This document shows positions 10,301 to 22,100 of a stretch of 64,000 nt of DNA, piece by piece. A model generated the notes under the pieces. It was given only the letters and a program-made list of their open reading frames with translations. It was not told the DNA's origin and did not search any database. Both the position numbers and the translations under genes were made by a program. Source of the DNA: Aristolochia californica (Eukaryota > Streptophyta > Magnoliopsida > Piperales > Aristolochiaceae); the NCBI GenBank assembly GCA_029961685.1, contig JARWKL010000001.1:56508062-56572061 (forward strand). The letters are read 5' to 3'. How positions within the stretch are numbered: the stretch's first letter is position 1; every line of letters starts with the position of its first letter.

Positions 10301-12704
10301 AAGTGGTCATTTTACAATACAAGTCACAACCAAAGCTAAAATCTTGAGACAAGCATGCTTTCCTAGTCTTTAAATGTTTAAGAAAGAGCAGCAAACTGGC
10401 ATTCCAGCAAACACCATATGCACAATGAGCTACAAGCTAACCAAACTTAATATTATACAACTTCAATTCCAGAAAAAGAATGAACAAAATTATCACACGA
10501 CCATATTCAATCCCATTACTCAACCAATAAGCCCTTGTGTTCATTCTCCGTTTCAGAGCAATAATAACTTTTCTGAAAAATGAAAGAAATTTAGAAAATA
10601 CATAGAAACTTCATACACAACAAAACAGCCTATACCATTTTGGTTGCCACTGATACTTTTACTACATGGGTGGAAGACTCGGTAAGTCCAACTCATGCCA
10701 TGAAACTTAATCACCTTTCAGATTGGTCAATTTAAAACTTAAATAATGAAATAATGAAAAGGATTTTTGGACTCAAGGATGCCAATTCTTTTGAACTCTA
10801 GACGGGAACACTTTATTTAAACTACTAATTTTTTCTGTTTTCATCCTCTGGGAAGATCCCTCAAACACCAAAAGTTGTTAATTAATACTCATGTAGCACC
10901 TCTTTAGCAACAGTTCAGTACAATCAAATGGGCACTTAAAAGTCAGGTACCATTTCAGATGCTAAAAGTAACACCAACAAAAAAACTGCAACTAATCTTA
11001 GCATCTTGGGCATATAAAATTATTAAAAATATAAATAGAGCAGCTTAAGTAATAATGGGATATACGTTCAGCACCTTGTAGCATGTAATGCTATACAGCC
11101 ATTGAGCACATAACAGTAGACTTGCTTATGTAAGCAGGCCTTCCAAAGGCTGTGATAAACTTGCTCGACAAACTACTTGGTTGATCATGTTATAAATAAG
11201 CAAACACTGTTAAAAAAAGTAGTGATGAAAAACATGGAAATTTTTATAAAAATATTAAATGGACAGGATCTAGCGAACAGAGTTAAATTTCCACAGATAT
11301 GGCACTGGCAACACTAAGAATTTTGCCATATCTAGAAGTGTTATTATCTTCAACTGCAGCATTTGTACTTATATAACCTGGTCAAGGTAACAACCGAATA
11401 TCAGATGCTTTTCATATCAATTTATAGTTGGAACTATCAGACGCAACAAGAAATTTAGTTTCTATCGGTCATACAAAACTTGCCAATTAATAACTCTATT
11501 TCCTTCCAAATGACACTTCCGTCTCAAACTAAAATAATTGGAAGATCAGATCAAAGACAAAAAAGAGAATACCTGTAGCAGCACTGTTAGTGTGCTTCCT
11601 TGAAATCAAGTTGGGAACTATCCTACCAAGTCCAGTTGAAAGCACCTAGGACAATGTATGCATGTTTTAGAAGATATGAAACATAAATATGCCTCCCTAG
11701 AATATTAAGTAAAGATTCAAGTTCCACATTTTAGTAATTGTGGCTTACCGTCATCACAACAAGTGCACTGAGTGCACCAGATAAAACAATTGACTTGGGA
11801 TGGCGCATTGCCATGAGTGCTGCTATTATAAATGTCTCATCCCCGATCTGTAAACAATTATGTTAGTGTGCAGAATTTATATCACAGAAAGATCAACCAA
11901 CGAATCCGGGCAAGTACTTGACTCTAAGGTTGAGAATGCCAACCTCGCTGACCATGATCATTGATAAACTTGCAAAAAGAGCATCAAAAAGCCCAAGGCC
12001 ATCAACACTCTTGACAGAGAACTCTCCTTCATCATTTCCAGCAGCCCTTCCTTCTCTGGTGGCAGGTAACACTATCTGCACAAGAAACTCAACAGATGAT
12101 TACATGGTTTATAATAAAAAAGTAAACTAGTTCCAACAAAGATAGCGAAGTTCCACTTTTGTCAAGTAGTTTAGTCTTTGCTTGTCGGCAGGTCACAACG
12201 ATTAGACAACGATTAGACAAGAATACATCCACCAAAAAGAAAGGAACACAATAAACTATAACAAAGATGATTTTTTTCATAATGGTCTCAAGAGCTTTCT
12301 ATCTAACAAGCGAAATTACCCCCGGATTCCTGTAAAAAGGTTTCTCCTGAAATTGACGCGTACAAAACTAAAAAGTCCATCTACCTCTACATGAAAAAAA
12401 AAAAAAAAGGCCTATAGAAGGAAATAAAACTTTATAACGAAACTTACTTTACTACGCCGATCCAAAACTCTGAAAGACTCGTTCGCTAATTTATCGCCAG
12501 CCTCTTCCCCAAGGTCCTAAGGTCAAACCAATAACATAGTCAAGCATGAAAGATGTACAAGAACAGACCCCACCCATAAAAGAGCGGAAAAGTTTCAACT
12601 ACCTGAGCAGAAACATGTGAAATCATGAACGAGACCAGAGCAATGGAAAGAAGGAGAAGAACCAGCCTGCCCATCCCATCTCTAGGGCTTCTCGCTAGAT
12701 CCAT
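7313..12704 (-). CDS. GDT1-like protein (UPF0016/TMEM165 family), PML3 type
   Basis: Nine coding exons read cleanly in phase with GT-AG borders: 12603-12704, 12448-12516, 11944-12075, 11749-11847, 11573-11645, 10090-10178, 8568-8651, 8431-8490 and 7313-7501. They encode 298 aa, the usual size for plant GDT1-like 3. The first exon gives an N-terminal hydrophobic signal/anchor. The two signature motifs of the family are present: SEIGDET (E101-G103-D104, split over exons 3 and 4) and AEWGDRSQ (E225-G227-D228). These acidic motifs form the cation path. The protein ends in SSYFYPPL, as do its relatives. Family members move Mn2+ and/or Ca2+ into the Golgi lumen and so support glycosylation and secretory ion balance. 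Assignment to the Golgi PML3 branch rather than the shorter PML4/5 branch rests on the long, acidic N-terminal region and is moderately sure. The introns, 68 to about 1440 bases long, hold two tandem duplications and small ORFs that are not genes. The GC-richer stretch 12930-13075 upstream is probably 5' UTR or proximal promoter. Confidence 0.93.
8669..8774. repeat. Intronic tandem duplication, 53-bp unit
   Basis: Two copies of a 53-base unit beginning 'aatgcagcatctagataacc' sit head to tail in the intron just upstream of exon 7 of the GDT1-like gene, with one visible mismatch. It lies outside the splice sites. Confidence 0.9.
9273..9412. repeat. Intronic tandem duplication, 79-bp period
   Basis: The phrase 'aactgacagattccaacaaa' starts at 9273 and again at 9352, and both copies run on through 'ataaataaatgtcacaatta'. 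They are nearly identical. The repeat lies in the same large intron of the GDT1-like gene. Confidence 0.9.
9726..9758. repeat. Poly(C)/poly(A) junction tract
   Basis: A run of about 15 C is followed directly by about 13 A inside an intron of the GDT1-like gene. It is a simple tract whose length is likely unreliable in an assembly. Confidence 0.8.
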
Positions 12705-12929
12705 GATCTCCCAATTAAATACCTAGCTTCAGAATCAAAAAATTGACAAGTTCAGGATACTGAATTTCAAATGCAAAAGCTTCCAGCAGAGGCGGATCAA
12801 ATTCGAAATGTCATCACTGAGAATGAAAATATTGCTAGTGTGACAGATATGATCGGAGAACAAGTCCAAAAGAGATTAAAAAACTAAAAATAAAGATAAT
12901 TCAGGAAGAAGAAAAGTTTACAGAAAAAA

Positions 12930-13075
12930 GCTGCGCTGAGGAGACGCGTAGAGATCCTGCATTTTTCGTTGCAGCTTCCGATGCGAGATCTGAAAGCTGG
13001 ATCTCCGAGAAATCATTCTCCATGTTTTACGCTCGGGGAGGAAATGCGAGTGGAAGGAACGCGTTTCAGATTACA
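12930..13075 (-). promoter_or_regulatory. Probable 5' UTR/proximal promoter of the GDT1-like gene
   Basis: A GC-richer segment with several CG dinucleotides lies 225-370 bases upstream of the start codon in otherwise AT-rich DNA. This is typical of the transcription start area of plant housekeeping genes. No clear TATA box was seen. A 5' UTR intron between here and 12720 is possible but not proven. Confidence 0.4.
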
Positions 13076-15496
13076 GAAATACCCTAAAATCTGCCCAACA
13101 ATTTCGAATTAACTGACGAACACCACTGGGAGGAAAGAATGAAATAATCACTCCTAAAACTTAAATAATACAAATAAATTCAATATAATAAAGCTGCTGG
13201 TACCGATATTTGTCGAACCACCCACAAACTGAAATTATGGATCAAATGAAACTTCTTTTTTTTTTTGTTTTCTTTCAATAAACAAAGAATAACTCAAGAA
13301 CTACAACACACGAACACAACCAGGATTCTCTTTTTTCTATTATGTATATCTCCTACGTTTTGAAGCTCTGATTATAGAACTCTTTTGCAATTTGGAGTAA
13401 AACCTCCCTGTACATATACGATTCTTCTAACCATCCAAAATTGTAACCACATTATTTGATGGTTTAGATTAGCTCCATAGATCACATGTGTGACCCACAT
13501 GCATGCACGTGTGTATAGGCTTACAAGTGTAGCAAGTTGTAACTCATGTGAAACCATACATACGTGTGAGCTTGGGTGTCTCACACGCACACGTGCATGT
13601 GTTTCACATGCCAACAAGTGAGATGTTGTAGCATTTAAGCCTTAAAATTTACATGGCTTTTAGCAATGTGGAACTGAACTTCAAAGGTAAGTCACATGCG
13701 CATATAAGACTTTCTTGTGCATTTGTTTTCAAGTGTATAAAACATACAATATTCCCCACTATTTTTAAATTTGAAAAGGAAAAAGTTATTTAAAATTCGA
13801 TGTACATGCAATCAATACATTAAGGCTTTCGATAACTAAGTTTTACTCCTGCTTGTGATTCCATTAGGGTAACGCTTTACAACCATATGCAGATAATATT
13901 GCGAATATCTTTTAGAAAACAAGCTCTAATTCTCTATTAAATTGCATCCACACAATCACACCCACATCGACGATATCTCTAGGGTATATTGCAACTCTAC
14001 ACCAACCCCATATCTAGTGTAGTTGAGTACTTACTTCACAAATATGAGACATAAGTTAATTTACTTTAATTTATTGCTCCTACTAGCTACTCAATCAACT
14101 TGTTTTTTTTTTTTTTTCATTGGAACTTTTATCTTGAGTTCTTTAGTGAGATAGGTTGGGTTGCCATTGATGGTCAAGTCATAAGCTTTAATTCTATTCC
14201 CCTCAAATCATACTATACTTAGTCTTCTGGAAGCATAGTGAATCTATAATCTAGGTGTACTTGGAAGATTTCCAAACAATAACACCATGACTTAGTGTAA
14301 TTACAAAACCACTAGGGCTTTTGTGTCATCAGAATCAGAGATTCAATTAACACCATTGTACCCTTCTAATATAATAGGCAATCAAGCATATGAGGAAGAA
14401 AAAGTTTAAAGTTTTCTCTAAATATGTAGATTTTGATGATAACATTCATGGAAATTTGATTACTTTGCTATTGGGTGTGAACAAATTGATTATGAGCTGA
14501 AATTGTAAAAAAGAATCGATTCCATATCATAGGAATTGGGCACATATGTAGGAAGAAGCATATTGAATTCAAAAAAATTTAAAACTATCACTTCGAGAAG
14601 CAAGTCAAGCACAAATTGAGAAAACAAGAAAAAAAATAATTGAAAAGTAATTACAAACAACAACTAGAAAGAAGAGGAATTGAGCTTATGTGCATATGGA
14701 GTCGATCACATGCACATGGTGATGAGCACATAAGCAAAGAGTCAAGACCAAAGAAGAAGAATTTCAAATTGAAGCCATACTTAAAACATAAAAAAGAGTT
14801 GACCCCGTAGGGAAGGGGATGTAATTAGCAACCACGAACAAGAAGTCGAACCCAAAAAATAGTAAGTTTTAAATTACTTGAGGAAACGACCCCTATATAA
14901 AAATTCAGTGTATATGAGTTAATTACATCAAGAGGATTCAACCCAAGTTGAAGATAAAATACAGGGTAGATTTAACCCTTACAAAAAGGAGTTGACCTCT
15001 ATAAGAAACAGAAATCATAGGACTTAGATAAATTATTTTCCCTTCAAAAGAGTTGTTGAAGCACGTATTATTCGACTCCAAGCAAAAAAATTGATCTCCA
15101 AACTACAAATATAGACATCTAAGACTTTCCATAAACCATAAATTTGGTTGCAAGTGACCTACAAAAAGTAGAATTTAATAATTATTTTTCCTAATTTTGA
15201 AAATATTTTTCACTAATTTGTGACAAGAGCTAGGAGCATGCCTATTTTAAGCAACGACTTCATTTTTTTTGGGGATTTGTCCTTATAAATACCCAAATCT
15301 GTTCTGTTAGAAGATAAGAAGGATACCCTTGTAGGTTGTCTTCCACTTTAGCCCTTTATTTTTCAGCTCTAAAGTTAAAAAGGGATTTATGTAATATTTG
15401 TCTCTGAACCATTACACCCTAATCCATCCCATCCTCTTGCACTCATCTCCCTCCCTCTCTCACTACTCAGAGCTCCTTCCGTTGATCGATTTAATA

Positions 15497-15510
15497 TGGT
15501 GTGAGAGCAG
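15497..15510 (+). other. Retrotransposon primer-binding-site-like sequence
   Basis: tggtgtgagagcag matches the copia primer-binding core TGGTATCAGAGC at 10 of 12 positions. It follows a TATA-like box and a CT-rich stretch, as expected at the 3' edge of an LTR. No coding region follows, so only a remnant is present. Confidence 0.4.
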
Positions 15511-15942
15511 AAACCGAAATTCCCATTCTAATCTTCTAGAAACCGAAACTCTTTTCTAGGTTACTCTTCTATGGTTTTCCTTGTGGATACACAAACTTCT
15601 CTGAAAATGTGTTTGAAGCAAAGTAAGGTTTAAGAGAAACATTGAAAGGTCATGCTTGACGGAACTTACAGGATATCTTCAGCCACAATAATTATATTGA
15701 GAGAAGTGTCTAATGTGTTTCAACCGCTCTTTTACAGTGTAAAAGAGAGCCAGCTACTATTTTATACAAACTTATTGTCACTTGTGCTTGGGGCAAGAAT
15801 GCCATGAGTTGGGTACTCTAAGCTCCTGGAATCATTAACCCACAACTGAAGAAAATTTCCTTGGCCTTGTAAACTTAGCTAGACTGACCGAAGATGAGCT
15901 TTTTCAAATGTAACACCAGAATCAAATATTCAGACAAGTAGA

Positions 15943-16126
15943 CAAAACAACCTAATTCCGTTTCATCTGTATACGCTTTACACCCCTTTTCTCATGCCAC
16001 CTGACTCTTACCTATCAACTTATACTTCTTCAAACAAAATAACCTAATTCCGTTTCATCTGTATACCCTTTACACCCCTTTTCTCATGCCACATGCCTCT
16101 TACCTATCAACTTGTACTTCTTCAAA
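15943..16126. repeat. Tandem duplication, 92-bp unit, two copies
   Basis: 'cctaattccgtttcatctgt' starts at 15951 and 16043, and both copies continue through 'ttacctatcaactt.tacttcttcaaaca'. A few point differences are visible. Confidence 0.9.
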
Positions 16127-16530
16127 CAGTATGAACAAACAAGAACAATTTCAGTTATCCGAGTAATTACTGATTATATCCCAGGTTTGAACAGACCCCA
16201 TACAACAGCTCATTCTACTTCGAGAATTCAAAAAATAGGAACCAACTCCATATTCTTCCTGGGCTTTTCTCCATTCCTTTTACCGAATGTTCTTCGCGTC
16301 AATTTTAATTGGTTTTTTTCCCAATAAAACAGAGAATATGTTATAACAAAAACTCCAAAAGAAACCTGCAATTTTGTGATGTTGTAAAAGATATTATGTG
16401 CAAAAATAATTGGACCCACGTCCATAATACAGGCCCTTATTTCTATACACCGAACCAAAGACATCTCTCTTCAAGCTGACCACATTAAGCACCATAAAAC
16501 AATAACTATCTTAAAATGTTCAAAATAAAG

Positions 16531-16533
<3 letters not shown>

Positions 16534-16562
<29 letters not shown>
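16534..16562. repeat. Poly(C) run of 29
   Basis: An uninterrupted run of 29 C is unusually long for nuclear plant DNA. A second run of about 15 C lies at 16661-16675, followed by an AC microsatellite. The complementary poly(G) could form quadruplex structures. The true length is uncertain because such runs are poorly sequenced. Confidence 0.85.
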
Positions 16563-16566
<4 letters not shown>

Positions 16567-17815
16567 GGCGTTGTCCTCAATTCAATATAATCGGAATGAG
16601 AATCTCATTCCTAGATCAGATTTGGGACCTCCTAGTAATCTCTCAATTTGGGAATGAAGAACCCCCCCCCCCCCCCAACACACACACACACAAATCTTTT
16701 GTTTTAATATAATTCAGCATCATTTCGGAAAAAAAAGGCTCATCCTAAATCATTTTCGGTGAACCTTATAAGAGGTGGAAAAAATGCTTGTAAACGGTAA
16801 GAAGATCTGAAGGGTGATCAGATTGTCATTGAGTAGAAACTGAATTGAATACAAAACCAATTCAACATAAACAAATCATCAGGTCCTGAACAGGTACAGC
16901 TCTTATTTGTCAAACAGTCTCGTGGAAACAACTTTTTGTTTCATGATTTTCTTAGTACCTGTTACAATGCCCTTCTCGTGTGTGATGTATTGCCAATGAA
17001 TGGACTCAGCTGCAGTAATATTCTCCAATCACTCTTGTGGCAAAATTGTCTTCAATGCCATCAAGCCTGTTGAAATGACCAAATCTTTAATCTTTAAGTT
17101 TGTCACATGATGCCATGGACCAAAATCTATTATAGGAGCAGTAAAGATGTCTTTCTGATTTCAAGAAGAAAATTTCACTGCATTCAAAAGAGCTTAACCT
17201 AATCAACAGAAAAAGGGAATTTGGTGAACGACAAAATCACCTGTAAGAATTAGGAATGGTTTTGGCCTTGTAGACATAAGAGCACCAGGTGTTTTTCCAC
17301 TCTGCTTCTTCAAAATCTAGAGTTTGAACTGTTGTTGAATGACTTCAACATTGTACTAGTTATCTACAAAGAAAAGCAAGGCAAACGAAAAAGTAGAAAA
17401 ACAGACTAAGCGTTTCCACAAACATAGAATACTGATACAACATATATAACATAACAGGAACTGAAGCCAAGCCGGGTTTGAAGCTTTGACCTCAGGAGTC
17501 AATGACTTATGACTTAAATAGGATGGAAATTGTGAAAAGATGATCTGAAAATTGAGGGTCAAGAAGCCATTAGTACAAAGAGGAGACACTTTTCTATGAC
17601 CAACTCAAAACCTGGAAGAGTGACTCTTGTGGGCTAAGGAGATACACCTAAAGAAGGATGAAGATACTACATGCAGATTTTACAAGTTGAAGCAAATAAT
17701 TTAGAAGAAAAAGTCTACAACATGAAGGAAATGCATTTAGATGACAGGACTCAAATCAACATCACTGAAAACCCTGTACATCTCCAGCAATGGTGGCTCT
17801 ATTTTACAGATGGGG

Positions 17816-19165
17816 TCAAGAAAAAGTAGACACGGGCCCAATACTTGTGGTGGTATGTGAACCCTCTGCTTCAATGTTTTCATCACCAGAAGTCATCTGA
17901 CGTGATTCTGACAATGAAAGTCTTCTAGACTTTACTGTGCCCACTTCGGCAGGCCCCCCTTCAGATGATAAAGGTAGTGCACCAGTCACTGATGACGACC
18001 CTAACAAACGCCGAACAACTGGGACATCAGTGGAAGAAGATGTAGCAAGACCATAAGTGAATGTCCCCATGGGATGGTCAAATTTGCAATTTGGACCAAA
18101 TTTGCAGATGCCATAACGAGAATAAAAGATGCACAAAGGCTCTCCCTGTTCACAAGAAAAGAAAAAAAGGATCATTCAGTTCAATATATTGGCTACAAAG
18201 AGACTCATTATACTTAAAGTTAAGTCAGTAAAGCATCATAAAACCATATAATAACATGGAATCTACTTGCAAACTATAACAATAAACTTCATCATGTTAA
18301 TGTATTCTAGAATTGGATGTCAAATGAGTATCTAAAAGTAAAAATAACAAAAGAAAAAAAAAGAGAATCAAAGACAGATGGAGCATAATGGTTGAAAAGG
18401 TCATATTACAACTCATGCTACTAAGGAACATAAGGCATCGACAACAGATACATATTTTTTCTTAAAATGATGAAAAGGGAAATTTCTCATGACCCCAAAA
18501 AAACAGCAAAACTATATTTCTCTGCTGCTTAACTTCTGATAAAGTTTCGTTGCAATAAGTTAAAGAATCCACACAAATATAAATTAAATAGCAAGAGAAA
18601 GATTTTGAACTAGTAAATAGACAATGAACCAAATCCATGATTGATGCTCGAGATGTACAGTACAAACAGCTAGTAAAGGTTACAACCTTAACGAGGTACA
18701 ACATGTGCTCTCAATTTGCCAATGTACATAACCAGCAGTACCTCACTCTTCTTGTCAGCTCCTAACTTGCTAGTATTTTATTTTCTTAAACTTTTGGTCC
18801 TCTTTCTTAAGTATACAGAAAATTTTCTTCCCCTCCACCCCCCCCACCCAAAGTCGAAATAAAAAAAAAATTACAGGCACATCTGCCAGGCAATAGATAG
18901 ATTCAATGTAAATAGCTGTTAAGCATTGAGGAGTGAAAATTCTAAAAAGTATTTTGATGATCAACAACATACCAGACACACAAATCCAATTAGTAAAACT
19001 GTCAAGCATTTTCTGTTGAAACAAAAAGGTCCCATGTTCCCCGTTCTGCAAATTCTGTTGCAGACAGTTTTGCTAAGCAGGGGGCCTCCCTACATGCTCC
19101 TCTGGTAAGGAGGAGGCCTGCCTAATCTTGTTTTGTTTTGTTTTAATGAAATCATCACTTTCTCC

Positions 19166-19196
<31 letters not shown>

Positions 19197-22100
19197 TGTC
19201 AAGCATATTGAAGCTATAGTTGAGATTAAGGTACAATTTTATACAAATAGAATGGAAACTTTTACATAATTTTGTTTCCTTGTTCTGAATAGTGATTTCA
19301 TTAAACCCATGGCAAGCTATCTCATGGTATCCAGCTCCCACAAAAAGGCCATGGTGTGAAGTTAAGGGTACCCACAAATTAACACATATCAGCTTATATA
19401 AAAAAAGTCAAGTCGGCCCATAGCAAACACCCCAAATCCAATACTTGTTACTGAAAAGTGACACATATAGCCAAACACAGACAGTAAATGCCATTCCTGC
19501 TCTATTCACCAGAAACGATAAAAAATGAATAGTGCAACTACGTTCTGATACTTGAAAATGGACATGTAAAGGGCTTCCAGCATAATAAACAGTGACATGG
19601 GATAGAAAATATCTAACGATAATGTCTCCAATGAATCCAAATTTAGAGGAGAGCCATGAAAGCTAAACAAGAACTGTTTTCCTTGATTCTATAATTATTC
19701 TACATAAATTCAAAATCTTGCTGAGCAGATTCAAATATTTTATGCTGATCTGTTCTTCTATCAACTAAAATTTACTCAATGACAATAGAAGTTGAAAAGA
19801 ACAGAAGCAAAAGAAAAAAGAGAATGAACTCAATAAATTTCTAAAGCCGAAAAAAATGCAACTGATAAGAACTGGTAGTCTTCACAAGGCATGAATCCTA
19901 CACTGCTATTACTAATGTGATACAAAAAACAAGTTTGAATAAATAGGAGCTACTGAAAACATAACGGTGATGAGAAAAAGTCACTTACAGGACGAAGTGG
20001 GAGGCCTAAGGGACTCAATACACAGTTAGGAACAGGTATCAACCTTTCTCTAGGATGATGGAACCTGCACACAGCACCAAATTTACAATCTCCAGTTTTC
20101 ATGTAGAATTGGCACTCGGGTTGGCCAGGTCTCTCAGGAAATACGTTTTCCCTTTGCAATGCATAAAGTCCCATAGGAACAGAAGGTGAGCGATAAGATG
20201 AAAATGCTCCAGTAGCACTTGATGTTTCGCTTTGGCGTGAAGAGCTGTAAAACTGGTTGGCTCCTAGAGTCTGTTGTTGCCTCTCTGAAGATGTAACTGA
20301 ACCCAATTGTCCCTGTTGTAGATGCTCAAAATCAATGAATTTCATTTTTAAATTCATAATAAATCCTGAAATTGTTCATCTACTGCTCCTAGCATGCACA
20401 CCAGCTAGAAAGCACAAGATCTAGGCAATCCAACAAATACCAAGCCTATTAGCCAGAATCTGAGACAACAAGCTGATTAATCCACTGTCTGGACGTCATT
20501 TGGATTACATTATGCCAGCTAGTATGTCATGATCACATACTGCCTTCTGGCATGTATGCACCCAAAATAAATAAATAAGTAAAAATAATCAGATTAAAAT
20601 GTGAAATGACAGGCAGAGAATAGAATGTACATGATAAGCAGTAGTCCATCCAGGAACTGGGACTACCCCCTGAGGAAGAATTACTTGAGCATAGCTTGAA
20701 GGACCTTGCCAACGTGGACTTGGAATGAATGATGCCCTAGACAGGGCCCAGTTAGTCAATCCTCCTCCTGGATATGTTGATTGTTGACCAGGAGTTGTAG
20801 GTGAATTAACAGGAGGATAAACATTAGAACCACGTAGGGAGAACATCTGGCTGGATGGCTGTGGATGGTGAAACTTACAAGTGTTTCCAAACTTACATTG
20901 ACCAGTTCTTAAATAGTACGCACACTCCTTTTCATTCTACAAGAAAAACATTCAGTCGGAAGAAAGACAAACAATCAAAAGAGCGTAAAGAATGGTTTGT
21001 CATTAGGTAAAGCTGCACAAATCAAATCAAAATACAATCGAAAACAAGTATTATGTTGAAATCAAACTTTCAAGTACAAACCGGACGGAGTGGATAGCCT
21101 AAAATATTTAACAGAACCCTTCCGGCGATTCCAGCCTTATCTCTAGGGTGATGAAACTTGCACGTTGCACCAAATTTGCATGTTCCAGTCTTCAAGTAAT
21201 ACTACACGAAACAAAAAGAAATGTTATATTTGCACTCAAATGATAAGAGATTTTGAATGATGAAGGCCGGATAGTAATACATTCACAAATGTAAACTTCA
21301 GTGGAAACGTTTACCTGGCATTCAGGTTGTCCTACTCTTTCTGGGAATCCTCCCTTCATTCTTAATGCAGCAACAGCCTGGCACACAACAAGCCTAATCT
21401 AATTCATCGATTCTAATAGAACATCACAACATTATATAAAATGAACTACGGAAGCATTTTACTCCACCATAAAAAGGCATACTACAAGTAAAACAGACTA
21501 AGAGGCTGCAGAAGGCTTAAATATAATTTTAATCATTAGCTTAAGGAGCTCATATGTAGGGTTTATATTTAAAAATAGAAAAAGGAGCTCCATGGGTTCT
21601 TTTTGGAATTTTTTATTTAGGAACAGTTTCTTAGAAAGGGCGCATTTCATTAAGCCTTACCTCAAACATCTGATTTAGGAACATTAATCCACTGATTTGT
21701 ACATCTTCAAAATATGGGCATTACATGTCACAAAAGCGTGCACGAAATAGTCTTCTTTAAGTTGTCCCAATTAAAAATTGGCAAATTATGAGAGGGAGGA
21801 AGGAAGAGGAAAAGATGTAGATCCTTTACCAACTTTCTGTTCACTGGGTGATTAAACCTACATGTCATCCCAAATCTACATAGCCCTGTCCTGATATAGT
21901 AAGCACAATCTGGTTCTCCAGGACGCTCAGGATAGGGTCCAGCTTCCATACTCTCATTTGACCTCAGGGACATTTGCCACATTGTATCTGTGATGTAAAA
22001 GCAGTATTTCAGATATCTCTAAATAATAATGTACCTCAGTAACAAAGCAACTGTCTTACACACTTCTAGAGGTTTCATTTTTTTTATATGTATTTCCAAC

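Larger units (their letters stand above)
13076..17600. other. Intergenic; repeat-derived and simple sequence
   Basis: No gene is recognised. 13440-13620 is rich in alternating cacgtg/catgtg words. 14440-15510 looks like the end of a degenerate LTR element, with a TATAAATA-type box near 15285, a CT-rich stretch and a primer-site-like sequence at 15497. 15943-16126 is a tandem duplication, and 16534-16676 holds two poly(C) runs. 17000-17815 may include the 3' UTR of the zinc-finger gene. Confidence 0.4.
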
